Shown one piece after another: positions 25,572 to 35,732 of a stretch of DNA of 40,680 bases. Every line of letters starts with the position of its first letter. Positions within the stretch are counted from its first letter, which is position 1. Source of the DNA: Methylococcales bacterium. Lineage in GTDB: Bacteria > Pseudomonadota > Gammaproteobacteria > Methylococcales > Methylomonadaceae. A program made the translations under genes and the position numbers. The stretch is from the NCBI GenBank assembly GCA_028714175.1, contig JAQTMV010000015.1, forward strand, positions 1 through 40,680, given 5' to 3'. The notes under the pieces are model-generated. The model saw only the letters and a list, made by a program, of their open reading frames with translations. It was not told the DNA's origin and did not search any database.

Positions 25572-28400
25572 ATGATGAGTAACCTGCTTAAACTTTTTCA
25601 AGATTCTTCTTCCCTCTATGGCAGCAACGCCAGTTTCGTGGAAAACTTATATGAACGGTTTCTGGAAGATCCTGAATCCGTTGAGCCAAGCTGGCAAAAA
25701 GAATTCAACGCCATTCACCGCGAAACCAGTTATGAGACCCCTCACAGCCCTGTTGTGGAAAGGTTTGCACAGCTTGCGGTTAAATCTCAAGGCAGACTGG
25801 CTCAATTACAAGGCTTTACCGAAGAAAGCGTAAAAAAACAGGCGGCTGTTTCCCGGCTGATTAACCATTACCGCGTTCGCGGGCATCAAATTGCCAACAA
25901 TAATCCGTTGGGGAAAAGCACACCCCCGCCTGCCGATATGGATCCGGCCTATTACGGTCTTGCCGAACCGGATATGGATACCCTGTTCGACACTGGTGCT
26001 CTTTATGGTTCGGATCGTTTGCCTTTACGTGACATTATTGCCAGCCTGAAAGAAATCTATTGCGGCAGCATCGGCTCTGAATTCATGCATATAGTCGATA
26101 CCTATATCAGACGCTGGGTCATAAACCGTCTGGAAACCTCTAAAGCCAGTCTAAAACTGGAACCTGAAAAAAAACAATGGCTATTAAAACTGTTGACTGC
26201 GGCTGAAGGTATAGAAGTCCATTTGCAAAATAAATTTGTTGGGCAGAAACGCTTCTCTCTGGAAGGCGGCGAATCCCTGATTCCAATCCTGGATGAATTA
26301 ATTCAAAACGCGGGTGAAAAAGGTGTAAAAGAAATCGTTATCGGCATGGCACATCGAGGCCGCTTAAATGTCCTGGTCAATATTTTGGGTAAAAGCCCTG
26401 CCAGTTTATTTGATGAATTTGCAGGCACGTATACACCATTACCTGGCGTCAGTTCGGGTGATGTAAAATATCACATGGGTTTTTCATCTGATGTTGCCAC
26501 ACCCGGCGGCGCTATGCATTTAACACTCGCCTTCAATCCTTCACATTTGGAAATCATCAATCCGGTCGTTGAAGGCTCGGTTAAGGCCCGCCAGGACCGC
26601 GCCGGAAAAGACGGCAAAAGCACGGTTATTCCGGTATTAATCCACGGGGATGCGGCCTTTTCAGGGCAGGGTATTGTCATGGAAACCCTGAATATGTCGC
26701 AAACACGAGCTTTTTCCACAGGCGGAACGGTACATATCGTTATTAACAATCAAATTGGCTTTACCACCAGTAGCCCGCTGGATGCGCGATCTACTTTGTA
26801 TTGCACCGATGTTGCCAGTATGGTCCAGGCGCCGGTTTTTCATGTCAACGGCGATGATCCGGAAGCGGTTATATTTGTTACAAAACTCGCTCTCGATTAC
26901 CGGATGACCTTCAATAAGGATGTGGTCATAGATCTTATTTGCTATCGCCGTCTTGGCCATAACGAAGCTGACGAACCGGCAACCACCCAGCCCATCATGT
27001 ATAGAAAAATCCGCAAACACAAAACCGCGCGAAAGCTTTATGCACAAAAACTGATCAGCGAAGGGATTATTACCGATGGACAATCAGCAGTAATGGAGCA
27101 GGATTACCAAAAATTGCTTGAAGCGGGTCGAGTTGTTTCCAGACCTGTACTAGAAAATTCCAGTTATTCCTACACCAATCAATGGCATCAATACCATGAT
27201 AAAAGCTGGGATAGCCCCTGCAATACAGCCATTTCACTGGACCAGCTGCGCTTTTGTAATGACAGAATGCAGCGGCTTCCCGCCGGTTTTGAATTGCATC
27301 CCAGAGTCGCTAAAGTCATGGATAACCGTCGCAAGATGGCCGCTGGCGCGATGCCTCTGGATTGGGGATTTGCTGAAAACCTGGCTTATGCCAGCCTCAT
27401 TCTTGAAAAATACCATGTTCGCCTGATCGGTCAGGACGTGGGGCGCGGCACCTTTGCTCACCGGCATGCAATTTTACATAACCAAATCAATAATAAAACT
27501 TACACGCCGATTAAAAATCTGGACAAGAATCAAGGCCGCGCACAGATTTATGATTCCCTGTTGTCCGAGGCTGGCGTATTGGGTTTCGAATACGGCTACA
27601 GTACAACAATGCCTAATACGCTGGTCATCTGGGAAGCGCAATTTGGCGATTTTGCCAATGGCGCTCAAGTGGTTATAGATCAGTTTATCAGCTCAGGAGA
27701 AACCAAATGGGGCCGTTTGTGCGGCCTCGTTATGTTGTTGCCGCATGGTTTTGAAGGGCAGGGCCCGGAACACTCGTCCGCCAGACTTGAACGCTTTCTG
27801 CAATTGTGCGCCGAGCATAATATCCAGGTTTGCAATCCGACAACACCGGCACAAATATTCCATTTGTTGCGCCGCCAGTTAATACGTCCGTATCGTAAAC
27901 CACTGATCGTGATGAGCCCTAAAAGTCTACTGCGGCATAAACTTGCAGTTTCCACGCTTGAAGATATGACCAACGGACAATTTCAGCCTGTTATCGGCGA
28001 GCAGGATGACATCAATCCCAAAAAAGTCACCCGCTTTGTCTTATGTGCGGGTAAAGTTTATTATGATCTGTTGGAAACGCGCCGGTTAGATAATCTTGAA
28101 CATGTTGCCATTGCCCGTATCGAACAACTTTATCCTTTCCCTGATAAATTATTCAAAGCGGAAATTGCAAAATATATCCATTTGGAAGCATTCATCTGGT
28201 GCCAGGAAGAGCCAAAAAACCAGGGTGCCTGGTATCAATCCAAACATCACTTTACCGACAATCTCCCAGCCCATATCAGCGTAACTTATGCCGGACGTGA
28301 GGCCTCGGCAGCGCCCGCTGTAGGCAATTTTCAAGTCCATATAGAACAACAAAAAGCTGTCGTTCATTCGGCCCTTTACAGTGCCCCCTCAGGAAAATAA
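25572..28400 (+). CDS. sucA: 2-oxoglutarate dehydrogenase E1 component
   Basis: A thiamine-diphosphate-dependent decarboxylase of 2-oxoglutarate, the first component of the TCA-cycle complex. At 942 residues it is close to E. coli SucA (933). Conserved blocks are intact: [57 protein letters not shown], and [17 protein letters not shown] near the C-terminus. I see no missing catalytic motif, so E1 should work. Two consecutive Met codons mark the start; the ribosome site is weak. sucB begins one base after the stop, and lpd follows, forming a typical three-gene operon. The last gene is abnormal, as described separately. Confidence 0.97.
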   Translation: MMSNLLKLFQDSSSLYGSNASFVENLYERFLEDPESVEPSWQKEFNAIHRETSYETPHSPVVERFAQLAVKSQGRLAQLQGFTEESVKKQAAVSRLINHYRVRGHQIANNNPLGKSTPPPADMDPAYYGLAEPDMDTLFDTGALYGSDRLPLRDIIASLKEIYCGSIGSEFMHIVDTYIRRWVINRLETSKASLKLEPEKKQWLLKLLTAAEGIEVHLQNKFVGQKRFSLEGGESLIPILDELIQNAGEKGVKEIVIGMAHRGRLNVLVNILGKSPASLFDEFAGTYTPLPGVSSGDVKYHMGFSSDVATPGGAMHLTLAFNPSHLEIINPVVEGSVKARQDRAGKDGKSTVIPVLIHGDAAFSGQGIVMETLNMSQTRAFSTGGTVHIVINNQIGFTTSSPLDARSTLYCTDVASMVQAPVFHVNGDDPEAVIFVTKLALDYRMTFNKDVVIDLICYRRLGHNEADEPATTQPIMYRKIRKHKTARKLYAQKLISEGIITDGQSAVMEQDYQKLLEAGRVVSRPVLENSSYSYTNQWHQYHDKSWDSPCNTAISLDQLRFCNDRMQRLPAGFELHPRVAKVMDNRRKMAAGAMPLDWGFAENLAYASLILEKYHVRLIGQDVGRGTFAHRHAILHNQINNKTYTPIKNLDKNQGRAQIYDSLLSEAGVLGFEYGYSTTMPNTLVIWEAQFGDFANGAQVVIDQFISSGETKWGRLCGLVMLLPHGFEGQGPEHSSARLERFLQLCAEHNIQVCNPTTPAQIFHLLRRQLIRPYRKPLIVMSPKSLLRHKLAVSTLEDMTNGQFQPVIGEQDDINPKKVTRFVLCAGKVYYDLLETRRLDNLEHVAIARIEQLYPFPDKLFKAEIAKYIHLEAFIWCQEEPKNQGAWYQSKHHFTDNLPAHISVTYAGREASAAPAVGNFQVHIEQQKAVVHSALYSAPSGK

Positions 28401-28401
28401 C

Positions 28402-29670
28402 ATGAGCATTGAAGTCCTAGTCCCCAATCTACCCGAATCTGTTGCCGATGCAACGCTGATCAGCTGGCATAAACAAGCCGGTGATTATGTCAATAAAAAC
28501 GAAAGCCTTGTCGATCTTGAAACCGATAAAGTAACGCTTGAAGTCACCGCACCTGAATCGGGCATACTCAGCCAGATACTTAAGGATAATGGCGCTATCG
28601 TTACCGGCGGCGAGTTACTGGCCTTATTGGAATCTCAACCTGACCAAGAGCAGTCTAAACCCGATAATCTAGCAACGGTCGCAAAAACGCCGGTAACCAA
28701 CGGGGAAGATATTCCGTTAAGTCCTTCGGTACGTCGCCTGATTCACGAAAACATCCTGGACCCTTCGGTTATAACAGGTACCGGAAAAAGCGGCCGGCTA
28801 ACCAAAACAGATGTGCTGGAACATCTCAACAAACAAACAGCAGACGTAAAGACTGAAAAGGCAACTGTAGAGACGCAAAAGACAACCGCAGAAACGCAAA
28901 AGATTGTGCATCTACAAGCCAAGCCGGAAACAGCTAAACCAGTCGAACCGGCAACGATTGCATCAAATCTGCGCCCTGAACAACGTGTTGCGATGACCCG
29001 ATTAAGAGCAAAAGTTGCCGAACGTCTGTTACAAGCTCAACAAAATGCCGCAATGCTAAGCACATTCAACGAAGTCAACATGCAGAATGTCATTGATCTT
29101 CGTAACCAGTACAAGGCTCGATTCGAACAAAAACATGCTGTCAAGCTGGGCTTTATGTCGTTTTTTGTTAAAGCCTCAATTGAGGCCTTAAAGCACTTCC
29201 CCGCCGTCAACGCCAGCATTGACGGTAATGATATTATCTATCATGGCTACTATGACCTGGGCATTGCCGTCAGCACGCCGCGCGGCCTGATTGTGCCGGT
29301 ATTGCACGATGCCGATCAACTGGATTTTGCCGGCATTGAAAAAAGTATCGCTGATTTTGGTGAAAAAGCACGAGCAGGTACATTAACCTACGACGAATTA
29401 AAAGGCGGCACGTTTACTATCACCAACGGCGGCGTGTTTGGGTCGATGCTGTCCACGCCGATACTCAATCCGCCCCAGTGCGCCATTTTAGGTATGCACG
29501 CGATAAAAGAGCGGCCCGTTGTCGAAAATGGCCAGATTGTCATAAGACCGATTATGTATCTGGCTCTCTCTTATGATCATCGTCTGGTTGATGGGCGCGA
29601 AGCCGTACAATTTTTAGTCACGATAAAAGAATGCCTGGAAGCTCCCGCTCACCTTCTGCTTAACATTTAA
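28402..29670 (+). CDS. sucB: 2-oxoglutarate dehydrogenase E2, dihydrolipoyl succinyltransferase
   Basis: The succinyltransferase core of the complex. The start at 28402 ([13 protein letters not shown]) is chosen over 28381 because it gives the canonical N-terminus and follows the sucA stop after one base. The 422 residues contain a lipoyl domain with lipoyl-lysine in [12 protein letters not shown], then a peripheral-subunit-binding domain ([28 protein letters not shown]). A linker with repeated ETQK units and the catalytic domain follow, with [16 protein letters not shown] holding the catalytic His and Asp. All key residues are present. The linker repeat is longer than in E. coli SucB but normal for flexible E2 linkers. 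Confidence 0.96.
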   Translation: MSIEVLVPNLPESVADATLISWHKQAGDYVNKNESLVDLETDKVTLEVTAPESGILSQILKDNGAIVTGGELLALLESQPDQEQSKPDNLATVAKTPVTNGEDIPLSPSVRRLIHENILDPSVITGTGKSGRLTKTDVLEHLNKQTADVKTEKATVETQKTTAETQKIVHLQAKPETAKPVEPATIASNLRPEQRVAMTRLRAKVAERLLQAQQNAAMLSTFNEVNMQNVIDLRNQYKARFEQKHAVKLGFMSFFVKASIEALKHFPAVNASIDGNDIIYHGYYDLGIAVSTPRGLIVPVLHDADQLDFAGIEKSIADFGEKARAGTLTYDELKGGTFTITNGGVFGSMLSTPILNPPQCAILGMHAIKERPVVENGQIVIRPIMYLALSYDHRLVDGREAVQFLVTIKECLEAPAHLLLNI

Positions 29671-29674
29671 CACC

Positions 29675-31120
29675 ATGCCAACAAAGCAAACATATTACGA
29701 CGTTATCGTCATCGGTGCAGGGCCTGCGGGTTATGCCAGCGCTATTCGCTGTGCACAGCTCGGCTTTAAAACAGCCTGTATTGATAGCTGGCGTAATAAA
29801 CAAGGTCAAAGCCGGCTGGGCGGCTCTCACCTCAATGCCGGCTGTGTTGCCTCCATGACATTGCTGGAGTCGGCAAAAATCTATCATCTGCTCAATCACG
29901 AGATAAAAAATCACGGGATTCATGCTGAAAATATAAGCATGGATATGCCGCAAATAATCAAGCGCAAGGACAAGATCATTGACGCAATCAGTCAAAAAAT
30001 GGCTGATTTATTTGCTCATCACAAGATTGACCATATCCATGCCAATGCCAGTTTATTGAATGGCCGACAAGTGTCTGTAATGCCTGTAGCAACTTCAACC
30101 CCGTCAATACTTGACGCTCAGCATATTATTCTTGCTGCCGGCTCATCCCCTATCAAGTTGGCCTGTGCCCAGATAGACAATGAATTTATCATTGATTCCG
30201 TTGCCGCTTTGAATCTTGATGCATTACCCAAAAAACTGGCCGTTATTGGCGCCGGAATCGTAGGGCTGGAATTAGCGAGCATCTGGAACAGATTCGGCGC
30301 TGAAACCATATTGTTGGAGGCTCAGGAGAATTTTTTATCGGTACTCGACCAGCAAATTTCACGTGAAGCCTATCGTATCTATACTCAACAGGGACTGGAT
30401 TTGCGCCTGGGCGCACGGGTTGTTTCTGCTAAAAAAAGCAACAAGAAAGTCACGGTTAATTATCAGGATCAGGACGGCAATCATACCCTGCGTGTTGATA
30501 AACTCATTGTAGCATCCGGTCGCAAACCCAATTCGGAGACTCTGGCAGCCCCTGAGGCCAATTTATTGCTGGATGAAAACGGCTATGTCCATGTCGATGA
30601 AAATTTCCGGACCAACCTGCCCGGCGTTTATGCCATCGGCGACCTGACTTTACTCGGACCGATGCTGGCTCATAAAGGCATAGAAGAAGGTGTATTCGTT
30701 GCCGAACACATTGCAGGCGTTCATAGCCCAATCAATTACAACAACCTCCCCAGCGTTATTTACACCGAACCCGAAATAGCGTGGGTAGGTCAAACCGAAC
30801 AAGCCTTGCACGCGATAGGCGAAGCTATCAATATCGGAATTTTTCCGTTACACGCGACCGCCCGGGCACAAGCGATGGGCAAAGCCGAAGGTATGGTAAA
30901 AATCATAAGCCAGGCAGAGAGCGACATGATACTTGGCGTTCATATCATTGGGACGCAGGCCTCTGAACTGATAACCGAAGCCGTGCTGGCAATGGAGTTT
31001 TCTGCCAGCAGCGAAGACTTGGCCAGAACCATACATGCACGGCCTACTTTGTCGGAAGCAGTCCACGATGCCGCGCTTGCACTCAAAGAGAGGGCTTTGA
31101 ATTTGCCGCCGGGCAAATAA
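29675..31120 (+). CDS. Degenerate E3 (dihydrolipoamide dehydrogenase-like) lacking key residues
   Basis: A flavoprotein of the E3 family, 481 residues, four bases after sucB. The FAD site GAGPAGYASA (14-23) and NAD site GAGIVGLEL (192-200) are intact, as is the second FAD motif AIGD (320-323). The redox disulfide region, normally GGTCLNVGCIPSK, reads GGSHLNAGCVASM: His52 replaces the first cysteine, Cys57 remains, and the K of SK is Met61. The catalytic HPTLSE near the C-terminus reads RPTLSE (Arg456 for His; Glu461 kept). Electron transfer from dihydrolipoamide needs the disulfide and that His, so this protein should be inactive as an E3 by known mechanism. It is not the SthA pattern, where the second Cys is lost. 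It could be scaffolding, a different oxidoreductase, or a decaying gene. Confidence 0.85.
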   Translation: MPTKQTYYDVIVIGAGPAGYASAIRCAQLGFKTACIDSWRNKQGQSRLGGSHLNAGCVASMTLLESAKIYHLLNHEIKNHGIHAENISMDMPQIIKRKDKIIDAISQKMADLFAHHKIDHIHANASLLNGRQVSVMPVATSTPSILDAQHIILAAGSSPIKLACAQIDNEFIIDSVAALNLDALPKKLAVIGAGIVGLELASIWNRFGAETILLEAQENFLSVLDQQISREAYRIYTQQGLDLRLGARVVSAKKSNKKVTVNYQDQDGNHTLRVDKLIVASGRKPNSETLAAPEANLLLDENGYVHVDENFRTNLPGVYAIGDLTLLGPMLAHKGIEEGVFVAEHIAGVHSPINYNNLPSVIYTEPEIAWVGQTEQALHAIGEAINIGIFPLHATARAQAMGKAEGMVKIISQAESDMILGVHIIGTQASELITEAVLAMEFSASSEDLARTIHARPTLSEAVHDAALALKERALNLPPGK

Positions 31121-31155
31121 TTCAGTCCTCTTAATAACCTGTCGGGATAAGGCCA

Positions 31156-31725
31156 CTATTCTAAAGAGCCAAAATATGCCGCCAATGCCTTTATTTCATC
31201 TTCGGAAAGACCGCCCGCAACAGCCTGCATCAGCCCATTTTTACGCACGCCTGCCTTGAAGCTGTTTAATTGCTTTATCAGATATTCCGGATGCTGGCCC
31301 GCAAGTCTTGGAAATTGACCATTACCTGCGGCGGCTGAACCATGACATCCAAAACACATGCTTGCCTTAGCTTTTCCTGTTTTTGCCAGGTCTGGATCGC
31401 CGCCCGCGCTAACAGGTGGTTGACTGGAAAAATAAGCGGCTAAATTATCAATATCGTCATTACTCAGGTTAGCAGCCATAGACTGCATCATCGGATTGCT
31501 GCGAGTTCCCGATTTGAATGCCTTCATTTGATTAATCAAATACATCGATTGTTGAGCTGCCAAATTAGGCCATTGAGCATTGCTGCTTTTACCCTTGGGA
31601 CCATGACAGCCCAAACAGGTGGCGGCTTTTTTTTCACCGGCATTCAAATCAGCGGCAAAAACCGGCGCTGCCCAAAAACTGGCCAATAACAGAGATACTG
31701 AAAGAGGATATTTTAGCGGGTTCAT
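31156..31725 (-). CDS. Di-haem cytochrome c4-type protein
   Basis: A soluble or membrane-associated periplasmic electron carrier. The 189 residues begin with a signal peptide (MNPLKYPLSVSLLLASF, cleaved near AADLN). Two haem-binding sites, CLGCH and CFGCH, lie in two similar tandem domains of about 85 residues. Each has a downstream Met-containing helix (MMQSMAANLS and LMQAVAGGLS) expected to supply the distal ligand. This is the cytochrome c4 pattern. In methanotrophs and other gammaproteobacteria such proteins carry electrons from bc1 to terminal oxidases; petABC lies 2.4 kb away. The gene is convergent with lpd and divergent from the Nudix gene. Confidence 0.93.
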   Translation of the reverse strand: MNPLKYPLSVSLLLASFWAAPVFAADLNAGEKKAATCLGCHGPKGKSSNAQWPNLAAQQSMYLINQMKAFKSGTRSNPMMQSMAANLSNDDIDNLAAYFSSQPPVSAGGDPDLAKTGKAKASMCFGCHGSAAAGNGQFPRLAGQHPEYLIKQLNSFKAGVRKNGLMQAVAGGLSEDEIKALAAYFGSLE

Positions 31726-31860
31726 GGTTCACCTCATGAGAATGTTGGGATTATTTTCTTTTGGCATAGTCTCGAAAGAATCTGTCTATTGATTTCAAGA
31801 GTGATTACTATACAACTAAAAAGCATACGTGATATGAAAAATTGAAAGTTCGAGGATGAT

Positions 31861-32370
31861 ATGCAAAAAATCTGCACACAATCATTACCTGTACCCGCTA
31901 TCGGAGTCGGCGGTATCGTGTTTAATAACCGGAAACAGGTATTAATGATTCAGCGTAACCAGCCTCCCGCTATGGGTTTTTGGTCTGTTCCAGGCGGCAA
32001 ACTGGAACCAGGAGAATCCTTGGCTGGAGCCTGTCAACGAGAGATAAAAGAAGAAACAGGCCTTGAAACCAGCGTTAAACATATAGTCGCGGTCGTTGAA
32101 AGGCGCATTGAAGGCTTTCACTATGTTATTATTGATTATCTGGCCCTGTTGATGAATGAAGAAAATAGCTTCCCAATCGCACAGAGTGATGTAGCCGAGG
32201 CTAGCTGGATAAGTCTGGAACATCTCGCCGATTACAAGCTGGTAACGGGACTGGCGGAAATTATCTTGCGGACCTACAGTGCATATAGCGATAACCAGTT
32301 GGCAGGGTTGTACGATATAGATGCAACAGGCACCGACTATATTCTTCCTGATGTGAATTTTGCTAAATAA
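31861..32370 (+). CDS. Nudix hydrolase, ADP-ribose pyrophosphatase-like
   Basis: A 169-residue Nudix-fold enzyme. The Nudix box is complete: GGKLEPGESLAGACQREI followed by KEETGLE, matching Gx5Ex7REUxEExGU at about residues 41-63. The strand before it, VPAIGVGGIVFNN, and the later WISLEHLADYKLV are typical of the COG1051/ADP-ribose pyrophosphatase-like group. The substrate is unknown; such enzymes clear nucleoside diphosphate derivatives such as ADP-ribose. The tail (about 130-169) is unassigned. The start MQKICTQSLP is preceded by a GAGGATG stretch. It stands alone between divergent cytochrome c4 and convergent sspB. Confidence 0.85.
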   Translation: MQKICTQSLPVPAIGVGGIVFNNRKQVLMIQRNQPPAMGFWSVPGGKLEPGESLAGACQREIKEETGLETSVKHIVAVVERRIEGFHYVIIDYLALLMNEENSFPIAQSDVAEASWISLEHLADYKLVTGLAEIILRTYSAYSDNQLAGLYDIDATGTDYILPDVNFAK

Positions 32371-32424
32371 ATAATATGCGCGGCCTGGTTTTTTGGTTTG
32401 TATAAAATTGGCTTATAATTTTTG

Positions 32425-32805
32425 TTATTTGACAACCCGCAAAGTGGGCTTGCCCGGCGGCTTGTTTTCTGGCGGCGGCGTTTCATCAGACTCGACCTCT
32501 TCCTGGTCGAAGATCATGCCTTTACCATTTTCTTTGGCATAGATTGCCATCACTGCGGCTACAGGTGTGACAATATGCATGGGTTTTCCGCTAAACCGTG
32601 CATTGAATTGAATTTCCTCATTGCCAAAAGAAAGCCCTTGTATGGCTTCAGGCCTTACATTTAACACAATCTTGCCGTCTTCAACAAATTGTTGCGGCAA
32701 AATCGCATGCTTGTTTTCTGCATCAACCAGAAGATACGGCGTTAGATTGTTTTCGACTATCCATTCATAAATTGAACGAATTAAATAGGGCTTCAGCGGG
32801 GTCAT
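32425..32805 (-). CDS. sspB: ClpXP specificity-enhancing factor SspB
   Basis: An adaptor that tethers ssrA-tagged proteins and other clients to ClpX for degradation. At 126 residues it has the dimeric substrate-binding domain (PYLIRSIYEWIVENNLTPYL to about residue 105) with the IQFNARFSGKP strand. An acidic linker (EEVESDE) and the ClpX-binding tail PPGKPTLRVVK follow. Its ATG overlaps the sspA stop as ATGA (32802-32805), so the two are translationally coupled. The arrangement is the usual sspA-sspB pair of gammaproteobacteria. Confidence 0.95.
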   Translation of the reverse strand: MTPLKPYLIRSIYEWIVENNLTPYLLVDAENKHAILPQQFVEDGKIVLNVRPEAIQGLSFGNEEIQFNARFSGKPMHIVTPVAAVMAIYAKENGKGMIFDQEEVESDETPPPENKPPGKPTLRVVK

Positions 32806-33440
32806 TTTAATATATCTGCCATTTCTTTTTCAGCTTCACTGAGACTGCGCTTGAATGCAGGTCTTCTGAAAATGCGCTGGGCATAATTAGTAATCACTTC
32901 ATTTGGCGTAGCCACATCAATGCCAATACTGGGCAGTCTCCATAATAAAGGCGCAATAGCGCAATCTATCAGAGAAAACTCATCACTCATAAAATAAGGT
33001 CTGGCGGCAAAAATGGGCGCCGCGGATAATATGCTTTCTCTGAGCATTTTCTTGGCACGCGCTGATTTCTTCTCGCCTGAATATAAAATCTCATCCAGTA
33101 ATTGGTACCAGTCCTGATCGATACGTTTAATCAGCATTCTGGCATTTGCACGTGAAACGGGATCCATTTGGTGCAAAGGCGGATGCGGAAAACGCTCATC
33201 CAGATATTCCATAATGATACGTGAATCATAAAGGACCAAATCACGTTCTATCAGCGTTGGTGAGGTACCGGTAGGATTAAGTTCCAGTAAATCCTCAGGA
33301 GGATCAGTCGGGTCATAATATTCTATGTCTGCAGTAACCCCTTTCTCGTGTAAAACAAAGCGAGCACAGTGGCTCATTGCACATGTTGGAGACGAAAAAA
33401 GCGTCATTACAGATTTACGAGTAATAATATTATTGGCCAC
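32802..33440 (-). CDS. sspA: Stringent starvation protein A
   Basis: A glutathione-S-transferase-fold protein that binds RNA polymerase and alters transcription in starvation and stationary phase. Start chosen: GTG at 33440, giving MANNIITRKSVMTLF, aligned to the E. coli N-terminus (MAVAANKRSVMTLF), with GAGG nine bases upstream. The 212 residues contain the thioredoxin-like domain with MTLFSSPTCAMSH and the conserved ESRIIMEYLDERFPHPPL-like block, here DSRIIMEYLDERFPHPPL. The helical domain has PYFMSDEFSLIDCAIAPLLW. No GST catalytic activity is expected. sspB follows in an overlapping frame. Confidence 0.95.
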   Translation of the reverse strand: MANNIITRKSVMTLFSSPTCAMSHCARFVLHEKGVTADIEYYDPTDPPEDLLELNPTGTSPTLIERDLVLYDSRIIMEYLDERFPHPPLHQMDPVSRANARMLIKRIDQDWYQLLDEILYSGEKKSARAKKMLRESILSAAPIFAARPYFMSDEFSLIDCAIAPLLWRLPSIGIDVATPNEVITNYAQRIFRRPAFKRSLSEAEKEMADILK

Positions 33441-33580
33441 AAATAACAACCTCTTTGGACGTGTAGGGCAGCAAAAAAGGCTATTGTAGCATAAAATGTC
33501 AGGTGTTTGATTGATAGCGTTATTTAGAATATAGGTATAAAAAACGTCCCTGTTTATTTAAACTGGTGCTTCAACAGCAA

Positions 33581-34303
33581 TTAATGGACATCTTTCCAGT
33601 ATTCCTTTTTCAGCAGATAGGCAATTACCAGGAACATAAACAGGAAAATTATCACATACTTGCCCATACTTTGCCTTTCCATCTGGACGGGCTCTCCGAC
33701 ATAAACCAGAAAGTTAACCAAGTCATTGACAAAAAGATCAAATTCTCTTTCGGATAAGGTGCCGGGCTCTTCAAGAACCAACTCGGTATATTCTCCCCAA
33801 ATTGTTTTTCTGGAAACAGCATGCTGTTCCCCTTGCAATTGCCAAAGTGGATTGGGCATCGCGGTATCTTCAAAAATCAAATTGTTTACCCCTCTAGGAC
33901 TGCCCGGTTCGATATAATAGCTTTTTAAATAGCTGTATAACCAATCCGCGCCACGCGATCTGGCAATTAACGACAAGTCGGGCGGTTGTGTACCAAACCA
34001 TTTTTCCGCATCATGCTTGTTCATGGCGCTGTGCAGCTGATCATAAATACTTGCTCCTTCCGGAGCAATATCTTTTAATACAGTCTTTTCATCAACACCT
34101 GCATCCAGCGCAATGCGCAGATAGCGCATATATTTGGCGGAATGACAACCTAAACAATAGGTAACATAGTGGTTGGCGCCGCGTAGTAATGAAGCCTTAT
34201 CAGTAAGATTAATATTGGCTTCTTGCAGTTTTACTTCTTCGGAAGCATGAACGCCGAAAGAGAGCGTTAATAATAGCAACAGGATTGTTATAAACGATTT
34301 CAT
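33581..34303 (-). CDS. petC: Cytochrome c1 of the bc1 complex
   Basis: The c-type haem subunit that passes electrons from the Rieske protein to soluble cytochrome c. With the ATG at 34303 it has 240 residues; the TTG at 34312 is the alternative. A signal peptide (MKSFITILLLLL, ending VHASE) precedes one haem site, CLGCH, at about residues 50-54. The conserved PPDLSLIARSRG region and the TAMPNPL segment with the distal Met follow. A C-terminal membrane anchor (YVIIFLFMFLVIAYLL) is near 213-230. It is two bases after petB's stop, completing the petABC operon. Confidence 0.95.
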   Translation of the reverse strand: MKSFITILLLLLTLSFGVHASEEVKLQEANINLTDKASLLRGANHYVTYCLGCHSAKYMRYLRIALDAGVDEKTVLKDIAPEGASIYDQLHSAMNKHDAEKWFGTQPPDLSLIARSRGADWLYSYLKSYYIEPGSPRGVNNLIFEDTAMPNPLWQLQGEQHAVSRKTIWGEYTELVLEEPGTLSEREFDLFVNDLVNFLVYVGEPVQMERQSMGKYVIIFLFMFLVIAYLLKKEYWKDVH

Positions 34304-34304
34304 A

Positions 34305-35732
34305 TTAATCAAGACTCTCTTTTAGTTTTTTTGCTAACCGATTGATAACATTGATCATGCCTTCAGGATTAGGCCTTCTGGTAAAAAAGGAGCTTTTAAA
34401 AGCAGGATGACCTATTTCTGTGTCCACTGGTTTTAATTCGGTAATTTCATCAAGCAACGCCGGCAATTGCTCTTCAAGAGTATGTAATTGCTCCTCAAGG
34501 CTATGTATTTTGGTCAAGCTTTTTGGCACCGGCTTGGTTTTTTCCCAGCGAGTGTATATGGGCATTAACATGAAAAAGCCAAAATAAATTGCGGTAAAAA
34601 GCCTGGCAAAGATCGTCGCTACCGGCGTTACAGGTTGAGTACCCAGATAACCCAGACCGATAAAACTAATAACAAACAACAACAAGGCTTTTTTGAAAAT
34701 ACCGCCGCGATAACGAATGGATTTAACTTTACAACGATCCAGCCAAGGCAACAGGAACAGCACGACGATAGATCCGCCCATGGCAATAACGCCGGCAAAT
34801 TTATCAGGAATAGCCCTTAAAATAGAATAAAACGGCGTAAAATACCAGACTGGCGCGATATGTTCAGGGGTTTTCATTGGATCCGCCGGGATAAAATTGG
34901 CATGTTCGAGAAAATAACCGCCCATTTCAGGCATGTAAAAAATAACCGTCGCAAAAAACAGAAAAAATACAGCAACACCGACTATGTCTTTAACGGTATA
35001 GTAAGGATGAAAAGGAATACCATCCACAGGATGCCCCCAGGGGTCCTTGGATTCCTTGATTTCGACACCGTCAGGATTGTTGGAACCCACTTCATGCAGC
35101 GCGATAATATGCATGAAGACCAACATTATCAACACCAAAGGCACCGCGATAACATGAAAAGCGAAGAATCTGTTCAAGGTTGCATCGGCAACAACATAAT
35201 CGCCTCTGATCCACAGCGATAATTCATCGCCGATAACAGGAATGGCGCTAAACAAAGAAATAATGACCTGCGCCCCCCAATATGACATCTGTCCCCACGG
35301 CAATAAATAACCCATGAAGGCTTCGGCCATTAATGCAACAAACAACAGCATGCCGAAAATCCAGATCAGTTCACGCGGGTGCTTGAATGATCCGTAAATC
35401 AGACCCCTGAACATATGCAGGTAAATAACGATAAAAAAGGCAGAGGCACCGGTTGAATGCATATAGCGCACCAGCCACCCCCAAGGCACATCACGCATAA
35501 TGTATTCAACAGAGTCGAATGCCAGTTTAGCATCCGGCTTGTAATTCATCGTCAACAAAATACCGGTAACAATCTGGATGACTAAAACCAGCAATGCCAA
35601 CGAGCCAAAGAAGTAAAAGAAGTTGAAATTTTTAGGCGCGTAATAGTGCGCCATATGCTCATTCCAGAATTTAGTCAACGGGAAACGATCCAATACCCAG
35701 TTGCCGCAGTCAGTTAAACGGGAAGGTTTCAT
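34305..35732 (-). CDS. petB: Cytochrome b of the bc1 complex, with C-terminal extension
   Basis: The quinol-oxidising membrane subunit with about eight membrane segments. Haem ligands are His92, His106, His193 and His208 (the second pair spaced by 15, as in many proteobacterial cytochromes b). The quinol-oxidation motif, PEWY in most organisms, reads PVWY at 294-297. About residues 398-475 extend past the usual end. This 75-residue cytosolic tail has a Glu/Leu coiled-coil-like stretch (HSLEEQLHTLEEQLPALL) followed by FFTRRPNPEGM and a basic end. The ATG overlaps the petA stop (ATGA, 35729-35732). The tail may be a contact for another protein; its function is unknown. Confidence 0.93.
   Translation of the reverse strand: MKPSRLTDCGNWVLDRFPLTKFWNEHMAHYYAPKNFNFFYFFGSLALLVLVIQIVTGILLTMNYKPDAKLAFDSVEYIMRDVPWGWLVRYMHSTGASAFFIVIYLHMFRGLIYGSFKHPRELIWIFGMLLFVALMAEAFMGYLLPWGQMSYWGAQVIISLFSAIPVIGDELSLWIRGDYVVADATLNRFFAFHVIAVPLVLIMLVFMHIIALHEVGSNNPDGVEIKESKDPWGHPVDGIPFHPYYTVKDIVGVAVFFLFFATVIFYMPEMGGYFLEHANFIPADPMKTPEHIAPVWYFTPFYSILRAIPDKFAGVIAMGGSIVVLFLLPWLDRCKVKSIRYRGGIFKKALLLFVISFIGLGYLGTQPVTPVATIFARLFTAIYFGFFMLMPIYTRWEKTKPVPKSLTKIHSLEEQLHTLEEQLPALLDEITELKPVDTEIGHPAFKSSFFTRRPNPEGMINVINRLAKKLKESLD

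Noticed and set aside
29675-31120. The lpd gene as a soluble transhydrogenase (SthA)
   Set aside because: SthA keeps the first Cys and loses the second; here the first is lost and the second is kept, and the gene follows sucB directly.
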